Notes: generated by a model from the sequence alone, not told the origin. 8,739 bases of DNA from an uncultured Clostridia bacterium (GCA_947856675.1 CANUCM010000025.1:1-8739), one strand, 5' to 3'; numbered from the stretch's first letter, positions 1 to 7,261 are shown. Program-made: numbers and translations.

Positions 1-258
1 CTGCATGAAGCCCTGTCGCGCGACGAGCACCTGGGCACCCTGCGCCCCAGCATCCGCAGCGGCTACACGCAAATCAGCGTGGTCGGCGTCGGAATGGCAA
101 CGCATACCGGCGTGGCCGCCAAAGTTTTTGGCGTTCTGGCGCAGGCCGGCATACCCTATTATCAGATTACCACCTCGGAAATCTCCATTTCCTTCACCAT
201 TGACCCGCACAACAAGAGCAAGGCGGTTGCCGCACTGGCCCGCGCTTTCGAACTGTAA
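1..258 (+). CDS. lysC: Aspartokinase, C-terminal fragment (ACT domain)
   Basis: This is the 3' end of a gene entering from the left; the first 85 codons in view read in frame 1 to a TAA. The fragment resembles the last ACT domain of aspartokinases: a strand with VVGVGMATHTGVAAKVF, then YYQITTSEISISF, then a final helix ending in ARAFEL. In the family this domain binds the feedback effectors (lysine and/or threonine), and the S-E-I-S segment is the usual hallmark of its second strand. The enzyme phosphorylates L-aspartate to aspartyl-phosphate, the first step towards diaminopimelate, lysine, threonine and methionine. It lies 12 nt upstream of dapA and is surely cotranscribed with it. The kinase domain is outside the window, so the isozyme class and true length cannot be judged. 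Family assignment is strong; the symbol lysC (versus ask or dapG) is by analogy. Confidence 0.88.
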   Translation: MHEALSRDEHLGTLRPSIRSGYTQISVVGVGMATHTGVAAKVFGVLAQAGIPYYQITTSEISISFTIDPHNKSKAVAALARAFEL

Positions 259-270
259 GGAGGAGTTATT

Positions 271-1158
271 ATGAAAAAGCCCCTGCGCACTTTCAGCGGC
301 TCGTATGTCGCCCTCGTCACCCCCTTTGACCATTCGGACAAAGTGGATTTTTCCATGCTCGACCGGCTGATAGACTTTCATCTGGAAAACGGCACCGACG
401 GCATTGTCGCCCTCGGCACAACGGCCGAAACCCCGACGCTGAGCGATGAGGAGAAAAACGCCGTCGCGCAGCATGTCATCCGCCGCGTCGGCGGCCGCAT
501 CCCCGTCATTGTGGGCGCCGGCTCCAACAGCACCCTGCACGCCGCCGAACTGGCCCGCCGCTATGAAGACCTGGGCGCCGACGGTCTGCTCGTCGTCACC
601 CCCTATTACAACAAGGCCAACAAAAGCGGCATGCGCGCCCACTTTGAAACGGTGGCCCAGGCCACTTCGCTGCCCATCATTCTGTACAACGTCCCCGGGC
701 GCACAGGCTGCTCCATTTCGATTGACGTCCTCACCGAGCTGGCCAAGGTTCCCAACATCACCGGCATCAAGGAAGCCAGCGGCAACATTTCCTACGCCGC
801 ACAGTGCGCGCGCCTGGTTGGCGACGGCTTCTGCCTGCTGTCCGGCAACGACGACAGCATCGTGCCTCTTCTGTCCCTCGGCGGCTCGGGCGTCATTTCG
901 GTGCTCGCCAACGTCGCCCCGCGCCAGACCCACGACATCGTCGCCTCTTACCTTGCGGGCGACGTCAGCCGCGCCCGCAATCTGCAGCTCTCGCTGCTCC
1001 CGCTGATCGACGCGCTCTTTATTGAAACCAACCCTGTCCCCGTCAAGCGCGCCATGGAACTTATCGGCCTGCCCTGCGGCGCATGCCGCCTGCCTCTCGG
1101 CCCCATGGCCCAGTCTTCGGTCGACGTCCTCACACGCAGCCTTTCGCTCATCCGCTGA
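271..1158 (+). CDS. dapA: 4-hydroxy-tetrahydrodipicolinate synthase
   Basis: DapA condenses pyruvate with aspartate semialdehyde to give 4-hydroxy-tetrahydrodipicolinate in the cytoplasm, the committed step of the diaminopimelate/lysine branch. The 295-residue product has the normal family length and a class I aldolase TIM-barrel pattern. Visible active-site elements are GTT at 49-51 (substrate carboxylate contacts), the paired tyrosines 112-113 in PYYNKANKSG, Tyr139 in ILYNVPGRTG, Arg144, and the Schiff-base Lys167 in GIKEASG. The start at 271 is preceded by AAGGAGGAG at 257-265, overlapping the stop of the aspartokinase gene, which suggests translational coupling. Arginine is encoded almost only by CGC (16 of 17), typical of this side of the window. 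The family also includes N-acetylneuraminate lyases and other aldolases, but the dapB and dapH neighbours settle the call. Confidence 0.97.
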   Translation: MKKPLRTFSGSYVALVTPFDHSDKVDFSMLDRLIDFHLENGTDGIVALGTTAETPTLSDEEKNAVAQHVIRRVGGRIPVIVGAGSNSTLHAAELARRYEDLGADGLLVVTPYYNKANKSGMRAHFETVAQATSLPIILYNVPGRTGCSISIDVLTELAKVPNITGIKEASGNISYAAQCARLVGDGFCLLSGNDDSIVPLLSLGGSGVISVLANVAPRQTHDIVASYLAGDVSRARNLQLSLLPLIDALFIETNPVPVKRAMELIGLPCGACRLPLGPMAQSSVDVLTRSLSLIR

Positions 1159-1204
1159 GTGCCAGGCTCTGTTTTCCGTATCACCGTATAAAGGAAGTAA
1201 AAGT

Positions 1205-1951
1205 ATGAAAACACGCGCTGCGCTGGTCGGCTTCGGCGCCATGGGCAAAGCCGTCGCCGAATTGCTGAAAAACCACATGGATCTCTGCCTGTGCGGCATT
1301 GTCGACCCCATGTCGCCGTCCTGCCTGCCCTCTCTCGACGCCTTAAATGAACAGCCCGACGTCATCATTGACTTTTCACACCCCGACAGCCTGCCCATGC
1401 TGGCCCAGTACATCAGGGCGCATGGCACGCCGGCCGTTTTGTGCACGACGGGCTACTCCGAACAGCAGGAAGCCCTGGTGCATGAGCTTTCGCAGCACGC
1501 CCCCATCCTGCGCTCCCGCAACATGTCGCTCGGCGTATGCGTAATGGAGCGCGTACTGCGCATGATAACCCCGGTGCTCAACGGCTACGATGTGGAAATC
1601 ATCGAAAGGCATCACAACAAAAAAATCGACGCCCCTTCCGGCACGGCGCTGGCCCTGGCGCGGGCCGTGGAAAGCTGCGGCTCCTTTACCGAGGTCCACG
1701 GGCGCGACGGCATTGTCGGCGCGCGGAAAAAAGGGGAAATCGGCATCCATGCCGTGCGCGGCGGCACCATTGTCGGCGAACACGAAGTGCTGTTTGCCGG
1801 CGAGGATGAGGTGCTGTCCATCCGGCACAGCGCGCAGTCCAAGCGCCTGTTTGCCGCCGGCGCCATCCGCGCCGCTTTGTTCGCAGCCTCGGCCGGGCGG
1901 CCCGGGCTTTACACCATGGACGACGCTCTGTTTGGAGGAAAAGAAGCATGA
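1205..1951 (+). CDS. dapB: 4-hydroxy-tetrahydrodipicolinate reductase
   Basis: DapB reduces the DapA product with NAD(P)H to tetrahydrodipicolinate. The 248-residue protein has the nucleotide-binding loop GFGAMG at 9-14, IDFSHP at 55-60, the CTTGYS segment at 80-85 and SRNMSLGVCVM at 104-114. It also has the signature ERHHNKKIDAPSGTA at 134-148, with the catalytic His136/His137 pair and Lys140, and ends with the HAVRGGTIVGEHEVLFAG core at 182-199. Length is slightly short of E. coli DapB (273) but normal for Firmicutes. The open frame continues 61 codons upstream to 1022, inside dapA. I chose the ATG at 1205 because the dinucleotide-binding strand starts there and GGAAG at 1193-1197 supplies a ribosome site. 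Its last four bases, ATGA, overlap the start of dapH. Confidence 0.96.
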   Translation: MKTRAALVGFGAMGKAVAELLKNHMDLCLCGIVDPMSPSCLPSLDALNEQPDVIIDFSHPDSLPMLAQYIRAHGTPAVLCTTGYSEQQEALVHELSQHAPILRSRNMSLGVCVMERVLRMITPVLNGYDVEIIERHHNKKIDAPSGTALALARAVESCGSFTEVHGRDGIVGARKKGEIGIHAVRGGTIVGEHEVLFAGEDEVLSIRHSAQSKRLFAAGAIRAALFAASAGRPGLYTMDDALFGGKEA

Positions 1952-2643
1952 ATGCACAGGAAATCATTGAATACATCCGCACGGCCGACAAAAAAACCCC
2001 CGTGCGGGTCACGCTGAGTGAAACCCGCCCCGTCGACTTCCCCGGATGCACCGTGTTTGGCGGCGGCAGCCTCAAAATCGTCTGCGGCGAATGGCGCGAC
2101 ATCGAGCCCGTGCTCACCGCCCATGCCGCCGACATCTCGCAGCTTGTCATCGACTGCGACCGCCGCAACAGCGCCATCCCCATGCTCGACATCAAAAGCA
2201 TCAACGCCCGCATCGAGCCGGGCTGCACCATTCGCGAACGCGTTGAAATCGGCGATCGGGCCGTCATCATGATGGGCGCCGTCATCAACATCGGCGCCGT
2301 CATCGGCGAGGGCACCATGATAGACATGGGCGTCGTTCTGGGCGGGCGCGCCACCGTCGGCCGCAACTGCCATATCGGCGCCGGCACCGTTTTGGCCGGT
2401 GTGGTTGAACCGGCCAGCGCCGTGCCTGTCGTCATTGAGGACAACGTCGTCATCGGCGCCAATGCCGTCGTTCTGGAAGGCTGCCGCGTCGGTGAGGGCG
2501 CCGTGGTCGCAGCCGGCGCGGTTGTGGTCAGCGACGTCGAGCCCGGTGTCGTGGTCGCCGGTGTCCCCGCCCGCGTCATCAAACGCAAGGACGAGCGTAC
2601 CATGCAGAAAACCGAGATTGTTGACGCGCTCCGCGCGCTTTGA
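1948..2643 (+). CDS. dapH: Tetrahydrodipicolinate N-acetyltransferase
   Basis: DapH transfers acetyl from acetyl-CoA to tetrahydrodipicolinate, giving N-acetyl-2-amino-6-oxopimelate, and so commits the cell to the acetylase variant of diaminopimelate synthesis. The 231-residue protein starts with a short helical N-terminal domain containing EIIEYIRTADKKTPVRV. A left-handed beta-helix of hexapeptide repeats follows from about 85 to 205 (for example IGDRAVIMMGAVINIGAVIG), with an inserted loop near 140-165 and AGVPARVIK at 204-212 closing the helix. Length and N-terminus fit Bacillus-type DapH rather than the longer succinyl-type DapD of proteobacteria. The ATG overlaps the dapB stop as ATGA, and GGAGG at 1934-1938 lies inside dapB, so the two are translationally coupled. 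The later enzymes of the branch (aminotransferase and N-acetyl-diaminopimelate deacetylase) are not in the window. Confidence 0.93.
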   Translation: MNAQEIIEYIRTADKKTPVRVTLSETRPVDFPGCTVFGGGSLKIVCGEWRDIEPVLTAHAADISQLVIDCDRRNSAIPMLDIKSINARIEPGCTIRERVEIGDRAVIMMGAVINIGAVIGEGTMIDMGVVLGGRATVGRNCHIGAGTVLAGVVEPASAVPVVIEDNVVIGANAVVLEGCRVGEGAVVAAGAVVVSDVEPGVVVAGVPARVIKRKDERTMQKTEIVDALRAL

Positions 2644-2656
2644 AGCTTTTTTGAAC

Positions 2657-2689
2657 AGAGCTGCCTGCTGGCAGCTCTTTTCTTTTTTT
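2657..2689 (+). terminator. Rho-independent terminator of the dap operon
   Basis: There is a perfect 9-bp stem, AGAGCTGCC (2657-2665) with GGCAGCTCT (2670-2678), a TGCT loop, and a T-rich tail (TTTCTTTTTTT) to 2689. It starts 14 nt after the dapH stop and closes the lysC-dapA-dapB-dapH transcript. There is no A run on the left side, so it looks unidirectional. Confidence 0.92.
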
Positions 2690-2763
2690 GCGCGGGAACT
2701 TTTTGTTTTTACCCGCGTCTAAGCATGCGGAATCTCAAAATACACCCGCAAAGGAGAACTGTC

Positions 2764-4656
2764 ATGAACCGAATGTTCCGCAAGCTGACGGCGGCCCTGC
2801 TGGTGCTGTGCCTGTGCTCTGCCGCCGCGCTGCCTGCCGCCGCGTACGACGATGCGTCCGCCGTGAAAAAAGCCGACGCCCTGAAAGCCATGGGTCTTTT
2901 CAAAGGCTCGGAGCTTGGTTATGAGCTCAACCGCGCCCCCACCCGCATCGAAGCCGTCATTATGCTGATCCGCCTGCTGGGCAAGGAAACCGAAGCTTTG
3001 TACGGCGACGAGTATTCCCACCCCTTCACCGACGCCCCCGGCTGGGAAGGCGCCTCCGATTACCTGGCCTATGCCTATTCCACCGGCCTGACCAACGGCG
3101 TTGACAGCACGCATTTTGACCCCGAAAGCCCCGCAAGCGCGCAGATGTTCTCCACCTTTGTGCTGCGCGCCCTCGGCTACAGGGACAGTGAACAGGGCAC
3201 GGTGTGGAACCGCTGGCAGTCCCTCCTGTCTTCCGCTGTCACCCTGCCGTCCGACGTCAGCCTGTCCGACTTCCGCCGCGGCGACATGGTTTCGCTGTGC
3301 TACGCCGCCCTTGACGCGCAGGTGCAGGGCGCCGGCATGTCGCTGGCCGACAAGCTGGTTTCCGAATCGGTCATCAGCGAGCTTGCCCTTGCCATGGGCC
3401 GCTGCATCACCGGCAGCGCCCCCGCTGTGACGGCTGACAGCAGCCTTTTTGACATCATGGCCTACCTGTATGCCGCGGTCTATGAGGATATTTCGGTGTC
3501 CAGCATGATGCAGACCGACATCACCGCCGACAACATCGAATACTATCTCGGCACCGACTCTGTCAAAATTACCGAGGGCCTTGCCGTTGAACCCATGATG
3601 CTCGCCATGGCACACTCGGTGTGCCTGATTCGGCTGCCCCAGGGCGCCGATGCAGAGGCCGCCAAGACTGCCATCCGCGAAAACGTCGACCCGCGCAAGT
3701 GGATCTGCGCCGGCGTGGACGAGGGCAACATCTTTGTCGAAAGCATCGGCAACCTCGTGCTGCTGGCCATGGACAACACCTGCGGCAATGCACTGGCCAA
3801 CGCTTTCCGCGCCCTTGATCCTTCGCTGGCCGCACCCGATGCCAGCGGTATGCTGAAAATCGGCAGCATGTACCTCGAAGCCCCCGAAGCTCTCGATATG
3901 TCCTCGGTTGAACGCTTCGGCGAAAAGCTGGCCTCCATGCGCGAGACCTATTTTCCCGAAAACGACGTGTATGTTTCGATCATTCCCGACAAAAGCTACT
4001 GTGCCCGCGACAGCATCGCACAGTATCTCAGCCACGACTCCATGGCTTCTGCCGTCAAAAACCGCCTGTATGACTGGACCTTTATCGAGCTGTCCGACCG
4101 GCTGTCGCTCGGGGATTACTACCTGACCGACCCCCACTGGCGTCAGGAACGCCTGAGCGGCGTCGTTTCCGCCCTGGGCGGCGCAATGGGCTTTTCCATT
4201 GACAGCACAGCCTTCACCGCTCACACCTATGACGCCTTTACCGGCTCTTACGGCCGGCTTGTTTCCGACATCCAGCCCGAAACCATCACCTGGCTGACCA
4301 GCCGCTACACGGAAAGCGCCAAGGTGTCCAACACGCAGACCCCCTCGGCCACCATGGTGTACAACACAGAGCTGCTCACGGGCGATTCGGCCTACAACGT
4401 ATTTTTGTCCGGCCTCAGCCCGCTGACCGTAATCGAAAGCCCCGACGCCCTGCGCGACAAGCACCTCGTGCTGTTTTCCGATTCCTACGGCAGCAGCCTT
4501 GCCCCGCTGCTTCTCGAGCAGTATTCCAAAATCACCGTTGTCGATCTGCGCTACATGCCGGCCAAGCTGCTTCCGCAGTACGTCAATTTTGACGGCGCCG
4601 ACGTGCTGTTTCTGCAAAGCGCCGCCGTCGTCAACAACAGCAGCCTTCTGAAATAA
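2764..4656 (+). CDS. Secreted SLH-DUF4358-DHHW cell-surface protein
   Basis: The product is a 630-residue exported protein with an unusual domain series. Residues 1-27 form a signal peptide: a basic N-terminus, the hydrophobic core LTAALLVLCLC, and an A-A-A cleavage site before YDD. Residues about 30-140 hold two S-layer-homology repeats (LNRAPTRIEAVIMLIRLLG; FTDAPGWEGASDYLAYAYST...GLTNGV), with a degenerate third to about 190; such repeats anchor proteins to secondary wall polymers. Residues about 225-350 resemble DUF4358 (AVEPMMLAMAHSVCLIRL, then GNIFVESIGNLVLLAMDN). Residues about 365-630 resemble the DHHW family, related to AlgX/AlgJ-type SGNH polysaccharide O-acetyltransferases, with D-x-H-W as DPHW at 456-459 and a candidate nucleophile Ser in LVLFSDSYGSS at 568-578. 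The start at 2764 follows AAGGAG at 2751-2756; an in-frame ATG at 2725 lacks a ribosome site and would spoil the signal peptide. No close promoter was recognised. A role in modifying surface glycans is inferred, not shown. Confidence 0.82.
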   Translation: MNRMFRKLTAALLVLCLCSAAALPAAAYDDASAVKKADALKAMGLFKGSELGYELNRAPTRIEAVIMLIRLLGKETEALYGDEYSHPFTDAPGWEGASDYLAYAYSTGLTNGVDSTHFDPESPASAQMFSTFVLRALGYRDSEQGTVWNRWQSLLSSAVTLPSDVSLSDFRRGDMVSLCYAALDAQVQGAGMSLADKLVSESVISELALAMGRCITGSAPAVTADSSLFDIMAYLYAAVYEDISVSSMMQTDITADNIEYYLGTDSVKITEGLAVEPMMLAMAHSVCLIRLPQGADAEAAKTAIRENVDPRKWICAGVDEGNIFVESIGNLVLLAMDNTCGNALANAFRALDPSLAAPDASGMLKIGSMYLEAPEALDMSSVERFGEKLASMRETYFPENDVYVSIIPDKSYCARDSIAQYLSHDSMASAVKNRLYDWTFIELSDRLSLGDYYLTDPHWRQERLSGVVSALGGAMGFSIDSTAFTAHTYDAFTGSYGRLVSDIQPETITWLTSRYTESAKVSNTQTPSATMVYNTELLTGDSAYNVFLSGLSPLTVIESPDALRDKHLVLFSDSYGSSLAPLLLEQYSKITVVDLRYMPAKLLPQYVNFDGADVLFLQSAAVVNNSSLLK

Positions 4657-4694
4657 AAAAACCGGAGCGGCAAATGCCGCTCCGGTATTTTTTT
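4654..4694. terminator. Bidirectional terminator between the SLH gene and ackA
   Basis: A perfect 12-bp stem, ACCGGAGCGGCA (4661-4672) with TGCCGCTCCGGT (4675-4686), is flanked by an A run (4654-4660) and a T run (4688-4694). It can therefore stop transcription from both sides. It sits between the convergent stop codons of the SLH gene (4656) and ackA (4700). Confidence 0.93.
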
Positions 4695-4699
4695 GTCTG

Positions 4700-5893
4700 T
4701 TATTTGCCGTTGACGATGGCCATGGTGTCCATTGCGATAACCAGTTCCTCGTTGGTCGGGATGACCAGCGTTTTGACCCTGGCCCCTTCGGCGGACACAT
4801 CACGCATCTCACCGCGGAAGTTGTTCTTCTCTTTATCGATGGCAATGCCCATAAACTCCAGGCCTTCCACCATGCGCGCACGCAGGTCGGGAGCGTTCTC
4901 ACCGACGCCGGCGGTAAACACCACCGCGTCCACGCCGCCCATCGCCGCGGCATAAGCGCCGATATACTTCCTGACGCTGTAGGCAAACAGCTCAACGGCC
5001 AGCGCCGCACGCTTGTTGCCCTCGGCGGCCGCCGCATCCAAATCGCGGAAGTCAGAGGATACGCCGGAAACGCCCAGCACGCCCGACTTCTTGTTGAGGA
5101 TGTTGAGCACTTCCTTGACGCCCAGGTTCTCCTTGTCGGCGATAAACTCCACAATGGCGGGGTCAATGGAGCCCGAACGGGTGCCCATCGGCAGGCCCTC
5201 CAGCGGGGTCAGGCCCATGCTGGTGTCGACGCTCACGCCGTGATCCACCGCGGCAATCGACGAACCGTTGCCCAGGTGGCAGGTGATGATTTTAAGCTCC
5301 GACAGGGGTTTTCCGAGCATCTGCGCGGCCTTCTCCGATACAAAGCGGTGCGAAGTGCCGTGGAAGCCATAGCGGCGCACGCCATACTTCTCATAATACT
5401 CATAAGGAACGGCATAAATAAAGGCTTTCTGCGGCATTTTGGCATGGAACGCGGTGTCAAACACGGCAACCTGCGGCACGCCGGGCATGACTTCCTCGCA
5501 GGCAGCCACACCGGTCAGGTTGGCGGGGTTGTGCAGCGGAGCCAGGGGGATGCACTCCTCGATGGCCGCCTTGCTCTCTGCGGTCAAAAGCACCGATTCG
5601 GAGAACTTCTCGCCCGCCGACACCACACGGTGTCCGACCGCGTCAATTTCCTTCATGCTCTTGATGACGCCGTTTTTCTCATCGACCAGCATGGAGGTCA
5701 GGAAACGGATGGCGTCCGAATGGGTCTTCATCGGGGTTTCGCCCTTGATTTTTTCGCCGTGTGCCTCATAGGTGTACTTGCCGTCGATGCCGATGCGCTC
5801 GCAAAGGCCTTTGGCCAGCACCTGCTGCGTAGTCATCTCGATCAGCTGATACTTCAGCGACGAGCTGCCCGCGTTGATAACCAAAACGTTCAT
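4700..5893 (-). CDS. ackA: Acetate kinase
   Basis: Acetate kinase interconverts acetyl-phosphate + ADP and acetate + ATP; in fermenters it mainly makes ATP while excreting acetate. The 397-residue length is standard. All family signatures are present: MNVLVINAGSSSLKYQL at the N-terminus (Asn7), Arg89 in AVGHRVVSAG, Asp146 in VAVFDTAFH, His178 in YGFHGTSHRF, the phosphate loop HLGNGSS at 206-212, Arg239 in GTRSGSIDP, and TNEEL at 380-384 near the C-terminus. The frame stays open 32 codons further upstream to 5989, but the conserved N-terminus and AAGGAG on the - strand (plus 5904-5909, 10 nt ahead) fix the start at 5893. Phosphotransacetylase is not adjacent. The gene is divergent from tmcAL, whose enzyme consumes acetate, and has its own promoter at 5961-5989. 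Confidence 0.97.
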   Translation of the reverse strand: MNVLVINAGSSSLKYQLIEMTTQQVLAKGLCERIGIDGKYTYEAHGEKIKGETPMKTHSDAIRFLTSMLVDEKNGVIKSMKEIDAVGHRVVSAGEKFSESVLLTAESKAAIEECIPLAPLHNPANLTGVAACEEVMPGVPQVAVFDTAFHAKMPQKAFIYAVPYEYYEKYGVRRYGFHGTSHRFVSEKAAQMLGKPLSELKIITCHLGNGSSIAAVDHGVSVDTSMGLTPLEGLPMGTRSGSIDPAIVEFIADKENLGVKEVLNILNKKSGVLGVSGVSSDFRDLDAAAAEGNKRAALAVELFAYSVRKYIGAYAAAMGGVDAVVFTAGVGENAPDLRARMVEGLEFMGIAIDKEKNNFRGEMRDVSAEGARVKTLVIPTNEELVIAMDTMAIVNGK

Positions 5894-5916
5894 TCTGCCT
5901 GCACTCCTTAAACTAT

Positions 5917-5945
5917 TTGTAACTTCGCGTTTTTTAGGGTATAAT
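5917..5945 (+). promoter_or_regulatory. Promoter of tmcAL (sigma-70/SigA type)
   Basis: TTGTAA (5917-5922), a 17-nt spacer and a perfect TATAAT (5940-5945) read rightward. Transcription would start near 5952, giving a leader of roughly 68 nt before the tmcAL start at 6020. It lies between the ackA start codon and the oppositely directed ackA promoter. Confidence 0.72.
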
Positions 5946-5960
5946 GAAAGTCCACTGAAT

Positions 5961-5989
5961 ATTTTACACCACAAGGCACCAAAAGGCAA
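5961..5989 (-). promoter_or_regulatory. Promoter of ackA (sigma-70/SigA type)
   Basis: On the - strand, TTGCCT (plus 5984-5989), a 17-nt spacer and TAAAAT (plus 5961-5966) form a good SigA-like promoter. The start would fall near 5954, giving a leader of about 60 nt before the ackA ATG at 5893. It matches the consensus at 4 of 6 and 5 of 6 positions. Confidence 0.6.
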
Positions 5990-6019
5990 CCTTATTTTGC
6001 GTTTTCAGGGGGGTACGCC

Positions 6020-7222
6020 ATGAAAGTCTGCGGCGTTGTCTGCGAATACAACCCGTTTCACACCGGCCATCGCGCACAGTTTGAAGCCATACGGGGCCTG
6101 CTGGGCTCCGATACCGCCATCGTGTGCTGCATGACGGGCAATTTCGTGCAGCGCGGCGAACCTGCGCTTGCGCCCCGGCAGCTGCGCGCGGAAAGCGCCG
6201 TGCGCGCCGGAGCCGACCTTGTTATCGAGCTTCCCCTGCCATGGTCGCTCAGCTCGGCAGAAGGGTTTGCCATGGGCGCGGTGTCCCTGCTTGCCCGCAG
6301 CGGCGTTGTCACTCACCTGGCCTTCGGCGCAGAGGACGCCGACATCGCGCTGCTGCAGCGCATCGCCGACATCGCGCTGGAAAAGCGCACCGTGGAAGAA
6401 ACCCTCATGCATCTGGAAAGCGGCATTCCCTATGCCCGCGCCCGCGAACGGGCGCTGCATGCCCGCCTTCGCGAGCAGGCCGCACTCCTGCAAAAGCCCA
6501 ACAACATCCTGGCCGTGGAGTACCTCAAAGCACTGCGCCGTCTTGACTGCCGCGCTGAACCGATAGCCCTTGCCCGGCAGGGGGCCGGACATGACCAGGC
6601 GCCTTCCGGCGGCTGCGCCTCTGCTTCCTGGCTGCGTGAACGGCTGCGCGCGGACGACTGGGATGCGGCGGCCCCGTACCTCACGCCCGATTCCCTGCGC
6701 CTGCTGTCCCAGGCGGCACAGCAGGGCGGGCTGATGCTGTCCTTTGAACGTCTGGACTGCGCCATGCTCCCCTGTCTTCTGCGCATGAACATCGAGGACT
6801 GGGCCTCCCTGCCCGGCGCTTCCGAGGGGCTGGAACACCGGCTGTACGACGCCGTGCGCCGCGGGCGCACATTTGAACAGATCTGGCAGTGTGCCAAAAC
6901 CCGGCGGTATCCCGCTTCGCGCCTGCGCCGCATGCTGCTGTGCGCCTATCTGGGCGTTACCGCCGCCCACCAGCGGGCAGAACCGCCCTACCTGCGCGTT
7001 CTCGCCCTGTCACAGACCGGGCGATGCCTTCTGCGCAGCATGGCACAGCACGCCGCCCTGCCCGTCATCACACGCCCGGGGCAAATCAAAAGCCTGCCCG
7101 AACCTGCGCGCACGCTGTTTGATCTGGAAGCCGCAGCGGATGATTTATACCGGCTGGCTCTTCCGCGCTGGCGCGAAGAGCACACCGGCTCTCTTTGGAG
7201 AAGCCAGGCAATTGTTGTGTAA
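6020..7222 (+). CDS. tmcAL: tRNA(Met) cytidine acetate ligase (YlbM family)
   Basis: TmcAL activates acetate with ATP to acetyl-AMP and transfers the acetyl group to cytidine 34 of elongator tRNA-Met (ac4C34), which helps the anticodon distinguish AUG from AUA. The 400-residue product has the nucleotidyltransferase-type start VCGVVCEYNPFHTGH (3-17) with the HxGH motif at 14-17. Other family blocks follow: MTGNFVQRGEPAL (38-50), RAGADLVIELPLPWSLSSAEGF read in two blocks across 62-83, LAFGAE (100-105), KPNNILAVEYLKAL (159-172), SASWLRERL (201-209), and KTRRYPASRLRR (293-304) in the C-terminal helical part. The start is supported by AGGGGGG at 6007-6013. Older annotations call this family hypothetical or nucleotidyltransferase. 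It has its own promoter and ends at a terminator shared with the tRNA gene, so it is probably monocistronic. Confidence 0.93.
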   Translation: MKVCGVVCEYNPFHTGHRAQFEAIRGLLGSDTAIVCCMTGNFVQRGEPALAPRQLRAESAVRAGADLVIELPLPWSLSSAEGFAMGAVSLLARSGVVTHLAFGAEDADIALLQRIADIALEKRTVEETLMHLESGIPYARARERALHARLREQAALLQKPNNILAVEYLKALRRLDCRAEPIALARQGAGHDQAPSGGCASASWLRERLRADDWDAAAPYLTPDSLRLLSQAAQQGGLMLSFERLDCAMLPCLLRMNIEDWASLPGASEGLEHRLYDAVRRGRTFEQIWQCAKTRRYPASRLRRMLLCAYLGVTAAHQRAEPPYLRVLALSQTGRCLLRSMAQHAALPVITRPGQIKSLPEPARTLFDLEAAADDLYRLALPRWREEHTGSLWRSQAIVV

Positions 7223-7261
7223 AAAAATAAAAAGCCCGCAGCAAATGCTGCGGGCTTTTTT
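7221..7261. terminator. Bidirectional terminator between tmcAL and tRNA-Ser
   Basis: A perfect 13-bp stem, AAAGCCCGCAGCA (7231-7243) with TGCTGCGGGCTTT (7246-7258), has a T run on the right and an A-rich stretch (7221-7233) on the left. It ends tmcAL transcripts rightward and tRNA-Ser transcripts leftward. The tRNA CCA end at 7261 touches it, leaving almost no trailer. Confidence 0.92.

Noticed and set aside
1022..1204. Longer N-terminus for dapB starting at 1022
   Set aside because: The extension overlaps dapA in another frame. The dinucleotide-binding fold begins right after the ATG at 1205, which has its own ribosome site.
1686..2603. A 305-codon open frame on the - strand over dapB/dapH
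   Set aside because: Its composition is low-complexity Thr/Ser/Met, mirroring the repeated GTC/GCC codons of the DapH hexapeptide repeats. It has no ribosome site or recognisable domain.
2690..2717. Inverted repeat CGCGGG...CCCGCG ahead of the SLH gene as an operator or promoter element
   Set aside because: It is only 6 bp with a 15-nt loop and no T run. No acceptable -35/-10 pair could be placed with it, so chance is likely.
2719..5166. An 815-codon open frame on the - strand
   Set aside because: It lies opposite the SLH gene and in another frame across ackA, both of which have clear family motifs and ribosome sites. Long antisense frames are expected in GC-rich coding DNA, and its translation shows no coherent domain.
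5894..5989. A 32-residue N-terminal extension of acetate kinase
   Set aside because: The extension covers both promoters, and all acetate kinases begin at the MNVLVINAGSSS block.
6005..6970. A 321-codon open frame on the - strand opposite tmcAL
   Set aside because: It is an antisense shadow of tmcAL, which carries all the YlbM-family motifs.
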